Shown: positions 1 to 7,569, numbered from the stretch's first letter. The stretch: DNA of 9,607 nucleotides from an uncultured bacterium (GCA_905215655.1 CAJMQT010000075.1:1-9607); one strand, 5' to 3'. The notes: generated by a model from the letters alone, not told the origin. Numbers and translations: made by a program.

Positions 1-72
1 TAAACAAGTCGGCGGGTAAACAAGTCCACATGCAAATCTGCTTGCCTGCCCGTCAGCTTGTAACTTGTCTGC
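1..72. repeat. Short direct and inverted repeats downstream of the DUF1573 gene
   Basis: The 72 bases after the DUF1573 stop codon contain no gene. TAAACAAGTC occurs at 1-10 and again at 17-26, a 16-nt period, and ACTTGT/CTTGT words in the opposite orientation lie at about 57-69. Read in the direction of the upstream operon (minus strand), ACAAGT-type words come first and two ACTTGTTTA words follow, so a stem could form and act as a transcription end. The structure is imperfect and cut by the window edge, so a terminator role is only a guess. Confidence 0.4.
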
Positions 73-1134
73 TTATTCAACATTGACTCTTACCACCACC
101 TTTGAATTATTCGGGTCGTTGGTTATCATAAGCACACGGGGCTTGCTGCGGGCGCTCTTCAACTGCTTCTTGTAAGCCGTTATCTTGAGCTTCGCCGACT
201 CGCCCGGCGCAATCTTAGTCTTGTTCAACCGCACTTTCAGACCTGTCGTAAACATCTGCATCGAGCGGATGTCGAGACGGCTCTTGCCAATGTTCTCGAT
301 TATTATGGTGCCGCTCTTCTCGGCTTTCTCGCCGAAAGCGCCCAGCTCGATGGCGTCTGCCGAGAGCTTTATCTGCGGCGCGTTAGCCTTCTGAGTCTCC
401 GACATGTTGATGAAAGCGGGCAGCAACACGGCGCTGACGGATATTTCCTTGTCTGCCGACACCTTGTCGCCGGGGAACATTCCGAGGTAAACCGATGACT
501 GGTTAAGACCGAAGTCGCGCAGCTTTGACGAGTTCAGGGTGAACGTTACCGTGCCCGTTCGTCCCGGAGCGACGGTCGTCGGCGATACCGAGGCGCTGAG
601 ATATGGCGGCAGGTGCATGACAACCGGGCTGACACTCTTGCCCGAGCTGTTGACGAAGTGTATCTTCTGAACCGGCATGTCGCCCTTGTTCACGTCGTCA
701 AACTCGATGTCGTTCTTGTCCGTCCGCACGCTTCCGACGGCAAAATCAAACTTGCCCGATATCTCGGTCGCCTCTTCCACCACCACGCCGCGCATCTTCA
801 AGTAAAACGGCTTGCTGCTTGCGTTGCTGTAAATTGCCGCCTCCTTTTCAAAATGTCCCAGCTGTCTTGCGTCGTAAGTTACCTCGATTTGAAACTTGTC
901 TCCTTTCTGAATGACGTTACGCGGATAACTTGCCGTGGCGCAACCGCAGCTTGTCCGCACCTCGCTTATCAGCAGGTCGTTGCCTTTGTTGACCAGTTCA
1001 AAGCGTGCGGTGACAGGATTTTCATAACTCACATTGCCGCAATCAATCACTTCGTGCTCTGCCGATATGCGCTGTGCGGCGGCGTTCAGGGTAATGGTCG
1101 CAGCCAAAGCGACCGTTATAATGTATCTTTTCAT
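73..1134 (-). CDS. Secreted DUF1573 / Ig-like repeat protein
   Basis: Predicted exported protein of 353 aa. The start is placed at the ATG at 1134, which gives a clean signal peptide (lysine/arginine, then a hydrophobic stretch ending NAAAQ at about residue 21). An upstream in-frame TTG at 1155 would add seven polar residues ahead of it and is unlikely. Three Ig-like beta domains follow. Residues about 22-118 match DUF1573: a D-C-G-x-V start, then the signature TSCGC with C63 and C65, a YD strand and an SN...P...L...G end. Residues about 130-240 and 252-353 repeat the same plan (APG-x-x-x-x-x-T/L-x-I strands) without the cysteine pair. The domain is common in Bacteroidetes secreted proteins, but no biochemical role is established that I know of. 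The start codon lies 7 nt after the alpha-2-macroglobulin stop with no Shine-Dalgarno site, so co-transcription and probably translational coupling are inferred. Confidence 0.9.
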   Translation of the reverse strand: MKRYIITVALAATITLNAAAQRISAEHEVIDCGNVSYENPVTARFELVNKGNDLLISEVRTSCGCATASYPRNVIQKGDKFQIEVTYDARQLGHFEKEAAIYSNASSKPFYLKMRGVVVEEATEISGKFDFAVGSVRTDKNDIEFDDVNKGDMPVQKIHFVNSSGKSVSPVVMHLPPYLSASVSPTTVAPGRTGTVTFTLNSSKLRDFGLNQSSVYLGMFPGDKVSADKEISVSAVLLPAFINMSETQKANAPQIKLSADAIELGAFGEKAEKSGTIIIENIGKSRLDIRSMQMFTTGLKVRLNKTKIAPGESAKLKITAYKKQLKSARSKPRVLMITNDPNNSKVVVRVNVE

Positions 1135-1141
1135 ATTCCGA

Positions 1142-4100
1142 TTATTTAACTTCAATGGTGCGGGATGCCGTCCGTGCCGTGTATTCGGGTGCGTAAGCGC
1201 ACTCTACGGAGCATGTTCCCGTCTCGTATCTGCCCGTTCTGTCGATGTAATATTCAGTCTCTATCGTGTGCGTTCCTTTGCTCAGACGGTCGAAGAAGTA
1301 ATATGTGGCGTTGTCTTTCGGCGCGCAATAATATCCCCCGCGGTATCCGCTGAGCTGCGTAGCCGGCTCCATGCAGGCGGCACGCTTGTCCTTTATCTGC
1401 ACAAAGTCATAGTCGCGGTCGGCTTTTACGGTAATTCTTACCTTTATTCTGTCGCCCGTTTTGAAGACGGTCTGCGGCCGGTTGTCGGCAGAGAGAATTT
1501 CTCTTGTCACGCTGAAACCTGCCGATGAGCCTTCAATCGAAGATGTCTTTTGCAGCGACTGACCGTAGACGGCGCCCCAAGAAGTGCCTTCCGAGGTCTT
1601 CGTAGCGGTGAAGACGCCTTGTTTCTTGCCGTCTACCGTTGTCTTGACGTAGCCTAATCCTGCCGTTGCGGCAGGCATTTCAAGTTGTTTCCCATCGATG
1701 CTGAACGTCGCGTCTTCCTTGTTTTCAAGTGCGGAAGTGTTTCCGTTAAGGAACGCATAGACGGCGTTCACGCTGTTTATCGGCGTATTCCAACCTTGCA
1801 CACGTTTCTGTTGGAGCAGCCAGAGCTTCATTTCGCTGATGCTTTGAGCGTAGTTCTGCGGACTGACGAGCGTCATTGCCTCGATTGCCGCGACCTGTGT
1901 GGGGATGCGATAGTCGAACCAGCTGTAAGTGGCGCGCGGCGAGTCGTAGTAGCGTCCCAGTTCTTCCGTGCGCACGGTGTACTCGTCCAGGCTCTTCAAA
2001 TACTCTTCGGCGAGTTTCGTTTCGCCCTTTTTCGCCAGGACAACAGCCATCAACGCCTTGCGGTAAAGCGTCGACGAGGCGTTGTTCTTCTTCAAATGAG
2101 CCAGCAGATAGTCGCTCGCCTCACGCTCGGCGGCGGTCAGTTTGCGCCCGTCAAGCGCGCAAATATAAAGGTATTGCAGGGAAGTGTAATCGTCGATGAC
2201 GTAATGTCTGCCGGCTTTCTCGGCTTTTTTGAGTATCTTCACCTTGTCAACGACGGTCTTACCGAGGAACGAGAACGCTTTGTCAAGCATTGTCCGGGTC
2301 TGTGCTTGGCGCCCCGTCATGCTGTTAAGGCGTGTCAACAGCTCCACAATGTTAGCCGTCAGCGATGGCGAACCGTGCTTCATGCCTTGCCACCAGCACC
2401 ATGAGCCGTCTTCTTTTTGCAGCTTTTTCAGTTTTGAAAGCGTCTGGTCAAGATTGTTTTCAAGTGTAGCAGTATCGAAATAGCCGGCCAGTCGCAGTTT
2501 CATTTCCGCCTCGTTGTCTGCCGTTACAGCCCAAGGCGTCTCGTCGAGCACGATGTTCTTCAACTCCTGATTGCGCTCAAGACTGCTTGAAAGGCTCTCT
2601 TTCGTCTCCTCGTTCTTCCACTTTTCAAACACAGTCTTTATCTTCGGCGACTGCTTTACGATGTGAGCGGCGAGGCTGTTGGCATAATATGCCACGGCAA
2701 GACTTATCGAGTTGTCGCCCGACGGTGTGCCGATGTAAGGCAGAGCCTGCACCGTCAGCCACGCCGGATTGTTGGTATATTCCACCGTCAGGCGGTTTTT
2801 GCGGTTGCCGTCGGTGAAGAGTTTGCTGATATCTACGGCCTTTATGCCCGCTCCGTTCTGCGTGAACGGCACGGTGTTGGTGACCAGTTCCTCGTCTGAA
2901 AGTACGGGAAGATAGTGCTGTTCGCCGTCAGAGAAGTCCTTGCCCGTTGCGAAAATCTTGCAGATCAGCAGCGAACCGCAGTCTTTCGGGCTGTAATCGA
3001 ACGATACGGCGGCTGTCTCTCCCGCCTTGACGGAGAATGTCTTTTTCTGCGTGAAGATAACTTTCTCCGTATCAGGGTCGGTCAGTTGCATGACGGCGGA
3101 GCCTTTTACGTCTTTTTCCGAGGTGTTGAATATCTTTGCCGAGATTGTCGCTTGGTCGCCAAGACGTATGAACCGAGGCATGTTGGGCTGTACCATCACC
3201 GTTTTCTTGGCAACAGCCTTTGCTGTAATCAAGCCGTGATTGATGTCGCGATCGTGAGCCAAGCCCATGAATTTCCACGTCGTTATGCTTTCCGGCAGAG
3301 TGAAACCGATGTTCACGTTGCCGTCTTTGTCGGTCGAGAGGGTAGGATAGAAGAATGCCGTCTCGCTGAGATTTTCGCGTACCGCCACGTCCGCTACGGG
3401 CACATTCGCGTCGTCCGCGTCGGCAGAACCTGCGACATTCAGATCTCCGGTGCCTCTTATCACGGCCGACTTCGGCACCGCTGCCGAGCCGATATTATTC
3501 CTTTTCAGCACCTGTCCCTGTTCAACAGAGTTAAAAACTTTGCTCTCATCCATTGCAGATTCAGCCTTTAACATGACTTTTGAGTCTTTCATCATGTACC
3601 CGCCCCTTATATATATTCTTCTTGCAAACGCCTCGATGTCCATCGAGTTGAAGCAAAGTTCGTTGTTGTCGAAGAACTTTTGCGGCATAGAACAATACAG
3701 ACTGATGTTGTTGAAATAAGGATTTCCCCATCTCGTGCTTGCGTAATGCGGGAAAACGGTTGCGTTGAAAGACCATGAGTGAGGTCTTATCTGGTCGAGA
3801 GAGGCGTCGTAAAGCGTGGCGAGAAGCTGCGCCTCGGTCGGCGTTCCGTCGGCTTTTGTTATGTTGAGCGACCACTCTTCCTTCTGTCCGGGCGTCAGAC
3901 GGTCTCTGAATGTAGTCCATTTCACGGTGAGACGCTTGTCCTCCTGCGGCATTTCGATTACCTCGTTGTGCGAGTAAACCCTGCCGTCCTTCACCCAGAC
4001 GACGTTTAACGTAAGCGCGTCGCCATACTCCTTTTTGTATGTCAGGGCGCGGTTTATCAGACTGTTGCTTACCTCCGTCGTTCCGTTTGCTATCACATCC

Positions 4101-6745
4101 TCGCCCGAGCATGCGGTGTAGAGGATGTGAACGTCGGCATCCGACGAACCAATTTGCAGGCGTATGGGCTTGCCGTCGGTGCGGAACCGGTGGTCGGAAA
4201 GATAGAACCAGTCGGGCGTCTTGACACAAGGTACGGTGTCGTCCGTGCCGAATATCACGAACTTATGCTGCAAAGTGTCCGTTCCGCAGACAGCGTCCAG
4301 AGTGTGCCTGCCCGACTTCAATGCTGCTATTACACCGCTGCCGATATCCACCGGAACGTTTGCCTTGGCATGATACTCCTCCGCCGAGCCGTCGATGCGG
4401 TATCTTACGTCGCCGTCGATGGCGTTTCCGGCAGCGTTTTTAAGTACGAATGTCATCGTTTTAAGACTGTCGCGAACCGACTTTTCCGGCATTTCGATAC
4501 TGAAAGCCGTCGCCCGGTTGCTCAGAGGAAGGCTGAGAACGCCGCGGCGTGTCTCGCCTCCGAGGTCGGTGACGTCTGCCTCCGCCGTGATGGTATAGAA
4601 GCGCGGGATGAGCTTGAAGGCGTAAGGCGTTATGCCGTCGGCATTGTCCGTCCACTCGGGAAGCTGCATCGGCATCTCCACCTTGAAGGCTCCGTCGGCG
4701 TCGGTGACCGCCTCTCCGCTGAACAAGATTGCGTCGGCGTCAGTCTGATAATTGACGTAAGCCGAGCTGAAACGCCACCAGAGCGACTGTGCCCGACGCA
4801 CCTTATAACTTACCTTGGCACCCTGAACGGGCACTCCGGCGTATGATCTGGCGTGCGCCGTTACCACCAGCGTGTCGCCGTCCTGATACTTCTCGCTTAT
4901 CTCGGGGAAGTCGACGGTGAACGTGGGGCGCTTGTATTCCTCAACCTTGAATGCTGTATAGCCGTGCAGGGCGTTCTCCGTCCTGATGGAGAACATGCCC
5001 GTAAGACCCGACGAAGGCAGCTGTAAGTCGGTCGAGAACTTGCCGAAGTCGTCTGTCGTGACGTCCTGTTCCTTTATCACTTTATAGTTGGCGTCCCTTA
5101 AAATAAGGTGAACGGTGCGCCCGCCAATGACCTTTGTCTCCGTCTTGTACGTGCTTTTGGCTATGCCCGCCACGTGAACGGTCTGTCCCGGGCGGTAAAT
5201 AGACCTGTCGGTGAAGAGCGTCACGCTCTCGTTCTTGAAGTCATTGCTGTAAAAAGAGTAGTTGCTCCAGGCTCCGGAGAGGGGCATGGCGTTGTCTTTC
5301 GGCGTGCTGACGCGCAATAATTGCAGGTGCTCTTTGTCAAGATTGAATATCGCCTCGCCCTTGTCGTCGCACTTTATGGTCTGTTTCTTGTAGTTGCCTG
5401 TAAATATGGTTATCGTCGCTCCCGGCACGGGCTGTCCCGTCGTGGCGCTCAATGCTGCAAGTCTCAGCTTGCCCATGGGCAACTGCTGATATACGGCGAA
5501 CATGTCAGTGACGTAAAACAGCGAACGGCTGGGACTGATATTCTTGTTGTCCGCAGACACTTCGAGCAGGTAAACGCCCACGGGCAGCCCGCCCGTAAGG
5601 ATGGAGTCGTTAGCCGTCTGATAATCGCGCAGCCCGATGAAAGAGCGCGTGAAGACGCGTTCCGAGCCTTTTACCACCGCGTTTTTCAGCAGTTTGTACT
5701 CCTTTGCGTTCATCGGCGAGAGCTTAGTGTCGCCGTTGACGGCAAGCCGTGATATGCTGACGGTCAGCTTGCCGATGTTTCTTGCAGTAAGTTGCAGCAC
5801 GCCGTCTTTGTCCGGCAACAAGATGTTCTGTTGCATCTCGGCAGTAAATGTCGGCGTTGTCAGCTGCTTGTACTCGTTGCGCAGAACGTTGGTATGCGGC
5901 AGTTCGCCCCATAGTGCAAGAGCCTTGTTGATGTAATTGACGCGGTTTTCGAGTGTCACATCCTTGCATTGCTTGATGTGATTGTACCGCTCTATCGCCA
6001 CCTCGCCGCACTCTTTCAGGTCGGAATACAGATTGATGAGCGAGTCGAGCGCCACGGCATAAACCGACTTTTTCAGTTCGTTGCAGCGTATTGTGCCGTC
6101 GCTCTCGTGGCGCTGTCTTACCATCGCGAGCGCCGTTAGCAACGTTGCGGCACGGTTTGTCGTGCCGGCGTAATAGTCGTGCATGGTCTTGTAATCCTCG
6201 GCGGTATATCCGATAAGGCTCAGCAGGTCGTTGTTGAAGATACGGCTGTCGCGCCCTTCGACGATGAACGGCTTGTAGTCGAGCGCCGTCTTTGATGCGA
6301 GCAGCTGCGGGTTGTCAAGCGCTTTCTTGAAAAACTCTTTCGCCTTGTCCTGTTTCTCCTTGCCGAAGACGTAGCTGTCGGTGTACGCCTTGCCCAGCGC
6401 GGCGTAGCAAACGGCAGCGGCGGCAGGGTCTGTCGCCTCCATGGCGGCTGCCTTACGCTCCAGTACCTCGGCCTTTGGCAGCAGCGAGTCAGCGGATATC
6501 GAGCCCCAGACGGCAAGAGTCTTATACTCCGCCTTCAACAGATGACCGTAGGCACGCTCGCGCTCCGCCTTGTCGATAATCAGTTTCAGTTTCTGTATCT
6601 GTGTCTTCGGCAGGTCTTTCTTCTCCGCTATCGTCACCTCGTTCCACATCGTTGTGTAACTGTCGGCACGCATTGCTGTCGGCAAAAGTGAGAGAGCGGC
6701 AAGCAGCGCAGCCGCAAATCTCTTTATATCAAACATCTTTTTCAT
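1142..6745 (-). CDS. Bacterial alpha-2-macroglobulin-like protein, thioester motif absent
   Basis: Large exported protein of 1867 aa. The start is set at the ATG at 6745 (MKKMFDIKRF...), giving a signal peptide cut near AMRA/DS (about residue 27). An in-frame ATG at 6805 would put 20 polar residues before it. No lipobox cysteine is visible, so it is probably periplasmic or secreted rather than a lipoprotein. After the signal lies a helical, TPR-like region (about 30-300), then a chain of macroglobulin beta domains including the family motif TDRSIYRPGQTV (about 512-523). A poorly ordered Ser/Ala/Asp-rich stretch (about 1065-1122) sits where a bait region would be. The central A2M domain follows (about 1123-1220, ETAFFYPTL, FTLPESITTWKFMG), then an alpha-alpha toroid (DGSWCWWQG near 1446) and a final beta domain ending with CAYAPEYTAR. 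Family members trap or inhibit proteases. Where the CxEQ thioester should be (about 1337-1350) the sequence reads YIGTPSGDNSIS, so covalent trapping is unlikely. It is the first gene of the operon with the DUF1573 gene. Confidence 0.94.
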   Translation of the reverse strand: MKKMFDIKRFAAALLAALSLLPTAMRADSYTTMWNEVTIAEKKDLPKTQIQKLKLIIDKAERERAYGHLLKAEYKTLAVWGSISADSLLPKAEVLERKAAAMEATDPAAAAVCYAALGKAYTDSYVFGKEKQDKAKEFFKKALDNPQLLASKTALDYKPFIVEGRDSRIFNNDLLSLIGYTAEDYKTMHDYYAGTTNRAATLLTALAMVRQRHESDGTIRCNELKKSVYAVALDSLINLYSDLKECGEVAIERYNHIKQCKDVTLENRVNYINKALALWGELPHTNVLRNEYKQLTTPTFTAEMQQNILLPDKDGVLQLTARNIGKLTVSISRLAVNGDTKLSPMNAKEYKLLKNAVVKGSERVFTRSFIGLRDYQTANDSILTGGLPVGVYLLEVSADNKNISPSRSLFYVTDMFAVYQQLPMGKLRLAALSATTGQPVPGATITIFTGNYKKQTIKCDDKGEAIFNLDKEHLQLLRVSTPKDNAMPLSGAWSNYSFYSNDFKNESVTLFTDRSIYRPGQTVHVAGIAKSTYKTETKVIGGRTVHLILRDANYKVIKEQDVTTDDFGKFSTDLQLPSSGLTGMFSIRTENALHGYTAFKVEEYKRPTFTVDFPEISEKYQDGDTLVVTAHARSYAGVPVQGAKVSYKVRRAQSLWWRFSSAYVNYQTDADAILFSGEAVTDADGAFKVEMPMQLPEWTDNADGITPYAFKLIPRFYTITAEADVTDLGGETRRGVLSLPLSNRATAFSIEMPEKSVRDSLKTMTFVLKNAAGNAIDGDVRYRIDGSAEEYHAKANVPVDIGSGVIAALKSGRHTLDAVCGTDTLQHKFVIFGTDDTVPCVKTPDWFYLSDHRFRTDGKPIRLQIGSSDADVHILYTACSGEDVIANGTTEVSNSLINRALTYKKEYGDALTLNVVWVKDGRVYSHNEVIEMPQEDKRLTVKWTTFRDRLTPGQKEEWSLNITKADGTPTEAQLLATLYDASLDQIRPHSWSFNATVFPHYASTRWGNPYFNNISLYCSMPQKFFDNNELCFNSMDIEAFARRIYIRGGYMMKDSKVMLKAESAMDESKVFNSVEQGQVLKRNNIGSAAVPKSAVIRGTGDLNVAGSADADDANVPVADVAVRENLSETAFFYPTLSTDKDGNVNIGFTLPESITTWKFMGLAHDRDINHGLITAKAVAKKTVMVQPNMPRFIRLGDQATISAKIFNTSEKDVKGSAVMQLTDPDTEKVIFTQKKTFSVKAGETAAVSFDYSPKDCGSLLICKIFATGKDFSDGEQHYLPVLSDEELVTNTVPFTQNGAGIKAVDISKLFTDGNRKNRLTVEYTNNPAWLTVQALPYIGTPSGDNSISLAVAYYANSLAAHIVKQSPKIKTVFEKWKNEETKESLSSSLERNQELKNIVLDETPWAVTADNEAEMKLRLAGYFDTATLENNLDQTLSKLKKLQKEDGSWCWWQGMKHGSPSLTANIVELLTRLNSMTGRQAQTRTMLDKAFSFLGKTVVDKVKILKKAEKAGRHYVIDDYTSLQYLYICALDGRKLTAAEREASDYLLAHLKKNNASSTLYRKALMAVVLAKKGETKLAEEYLKSLDEYTVRTEELGRYYDSPRATYSWFDYRIPTQVAAIEAMTLVSPQNYAQSISEMKLWLLQQKRVQGWNTPINSVNAVYAFLNGNTSALENKEDATFSIDGKQLEMPAATAGLGYVKTTVDGKKQGVFTATKTSEGTSWGAVYGQSLQKTSSIEGSSAGFSVTREILSADNRPQTVFKTGDRIKVRITVKADRDYDFVQIKDKRAACMEPATQLSGYRGGYYCAPKDNATYYFFDRLSKGTHTIETEYYIDRTGRYETGTCSVECAYAPEYTARTASRTIEVK

Positions 6746-6840
6746 AATAATGTTTTTGCATATATAATTCCGTCGCGCTCCGTTAAAAGAGCCGTCAACG
6801 GGCATGTTTCATACGTTTATGCCGATACTCGCGGCAACTA
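6746..6840 (-). promoter_or_regulatory. 5' leader of the alpha-2-macroglobulin operon
   Basis: About 85-90 nt lie between the likely transcription start (near 6834) and the ATG at 6745. It has no Shine-Dalgarno site, and the bases just before the start are A/T-rich, as is usual in Bacteroidetes. A small stem is possible between CCGTT (6780-6784) and AACGG (6797-6801) with a 12-nt loop. The in-frame ATG at 6805 lies inside this leader. Confidence 0.45.
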
Positions 6841-6871
6841 CAAAGGTAATTCAATTCGGAATATCTGCAAA
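6841..6871 (-). promoter_or_regulatory. Promoter of the alpha-2-macroglobulin/DUF1573 operon
   Basis: On the minus strand the sequence reads TTTG (6871-6868), 19 nt, then TACCTTTG (6848-6841). This is an exact match to the Bacteroidetes housekeeping consensus (TTTG, 19-21 nt, TAnnTTTG). Transcription would begin near 6834. No second promoter is seen before the DUF1573 gene. Confidence 0.75.
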
Positions 6872-6947
6872 ATAAAAGTTCGCGAAATGAACGTTTATTA
6901 TTAAATAAGGTGTCTGTCTAAATATATTTAACTCGTAATGACGATTT

Positions 6948-7104
6948 TTTAGGAGTGTAGAAGGGAGATTTTAGGAGTACAGAAGTACAGAAGTACAGGA
7001 GTTCAGACAAATGCTTTTGTGGATAATGACAGACAATGGTAATGTCTGTACTCCTGTACTTCTGAACTTCTACACTCCTAAAATCTCCCTTCTGTACTCC
7101 TAAA
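6948..7104. repeat. Near-perfect 62-bp inverted repeat built from octamers
   Basis: The left arm is 6948-7009, the right arm 7043-7104, and the loop 33 nt. The arms have equal length and match as reverse complements at 56 of 62 positions without gaps. Each arm reads TTTAG, GAGTNNAG, AAGGGAGATTTTAG, then four tandem octamers of consensus RAGTNCAG, then ACA. Two mismatched sites are an exchange: GTGTAG and GTACAG are swapped between outer and inner octamers of the two arms. CAGACA occurs at the end of the left arm (7004-7009) and again in the loop (7030-7035), so either can pair with TGTCTG at 7043-7048. There is no coding potential and no transposase. The right side is followed by a T-rich tail (TTCTTTATTTTT). 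I think similar octamer repeats occur in other Prevotella intergenic regions, but this is memory, not a search. Confidence 0.85.
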
Positions 7105-7128
7105 TTCTTTATTTTTAAAATGTTAATG

Positions 7129-7175
7129 GCGGCAAGCCGAAATGTTAAACGTTAACACTTGGGCAGCCGCTTTTT
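7129..7175 (+). terminator. Terminator-like hairpin with an inner TGTTAA/TTAACA palindrome
   Basis: GCGGC (7129-7133) can pair with GCCGC (7166-7170), followed directly by five T (7171-7175). Inside, TGTTAA (7143-7148) and TTAACA (7152-7157) form a 6-bp inverted repeat around ACG. Another TGTTAA lies at 7121-7126. No plus-strand gene lies upstream to be terminated, so it may instead be an operator-like site or a chance structure. Confidence 0.35.
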
Positions 7176-7213
7176 GTCTTCGGGCGTATCGTCCGCCATT
7201 AAATATCGGTACG

Positions 7214-7343
7214 AAAACCGCCTCTTGTCCTCCAAAAGATAACCTCTTGGAATGTAAAAGATAACCTCTTGGAATGTAAAAGATAACCTTTTGCAGTGCA
7301 AAAGACCGCCTTTTACAATTCAAAAGGTAGCCTTTCGCAACCA
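7214..7343. repeat. Tandem array of 22-bp palindromic units
   Basis: Six head-to-tail units lie at 7214-7233 (20 bp, two bases missing), 7234-7255, 7256-7277, 7278-7299, 7300-7321 and 7322-7343. The second and third are identical. The consensus begins AAAAGRYNRCCTYTTG with a variable six-base tail, so each unit carries an imperfect palindrome (AAAAG, about six bases, CTTTT). Decayed units may continue in register at 7344-7365 and from 7366 (AAAAC...). It is not a CRISPR array, since repeats abut without spacers. The period is not a multiple of three, which argues against a coding repeat. Confidence 0.85.
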
Positions 7344-7364
7344 TACAACGACCACTTCCGACGT

Positions 7365-7392
7365 CAAAACAAGCCTCCGGTTTGTCGTTTTG
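7365..7392. repeat. Small hairpin at the end of the 22-bp array
   Basis: CAAAA (7365-7369) pairs with TTTTG (7388-7392), and CAAGCC (7370-7375) pairs with GGTTTG (7379-7384) around a TCC loop; the bases TCG (7385-7387) bulge out. It could work as a weak terminator on either strand. It starts where a further 22-bp unit would begin, so it may be a diverged copy. Confidence 0.35.
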
Positions 7393-7555
7393 TATTAGAT
7401 TATGTGTAAAATATATTAATTTGATTTAATAAAGTTTTATTTTTAAGCCTCGATACCCTTCTACCGTCATCATCATCCGCCGCCTTACTCTTTAAAAGCT
7501 CCGATATTTCGTCTCTTTGCAGATGAACTGCCGAAGAATGTTTTTGACGATTTAG
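7393..7555. other. AT-rich spacer with nothing identified
   Basis: No open reading frame, promoter match or strong structure is supported here. There is a weak AT-only inverted repeat (TATTAA/TTAATA near 7414-7431) and a CAT triplet run near 7470. Confidence 0.6.
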
Positions 7556-7569
7556 TTGATAATTATCAA
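7556..7569. promoter_or_regulatory. 14-bp perfect palindrome upstream of rpsU
   Basis: TTGATAATTATCAA is its own reverse complement. It lies about 115 bp upstream of the rpsU -33 element. Its symmetry and length suit a dimeric regulator, but no regulator is encoded nearby and AT-rich palindromes also arise by chance. Confidence 0.35.

Noticed and set aside
1135..1155. TTG start at 1155 for the DUF1573 gene
   Set aside because: It overlaps the upstream gene and places polar residues before the signal peptide. The ATG at 1134 gives a normal signal sequence.
1685..2404. Long plus-strand frames opposite the alpha-2-macroglobulin gene (also 2915-3571 and 4127-4846)
   Set aside because: They are antisense to a gene with clear family motifs across its length, have no recognisable domains, and arise from the GC-rich codon pattern.
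6746..6805. ATG at 6805 as start of the alpha-2-macroglobulin protein
   Set aside because: It would add 20 mostly polar residues before a complete signal peptide. The ATG at 6745 fits export.
7214..7343. CRISPR array
   Set aside because: The units abut without unique spacers, the period is 22 bp, and no cas gene is present.
7123..7344. 73-codon minus-strand reading frame across the 22-bp array
   Set aside because: The translation is just the repeat read in changing frames (22 is not a multiple of three), with no start context, promoter or recognisable domain.
7389..7423. Promoter-like TTTG...TTAATTTG in the AT-rich spacer
   Set aside because: The spacing is 23 nt, the -7 element lacks TA, and no gene follows.
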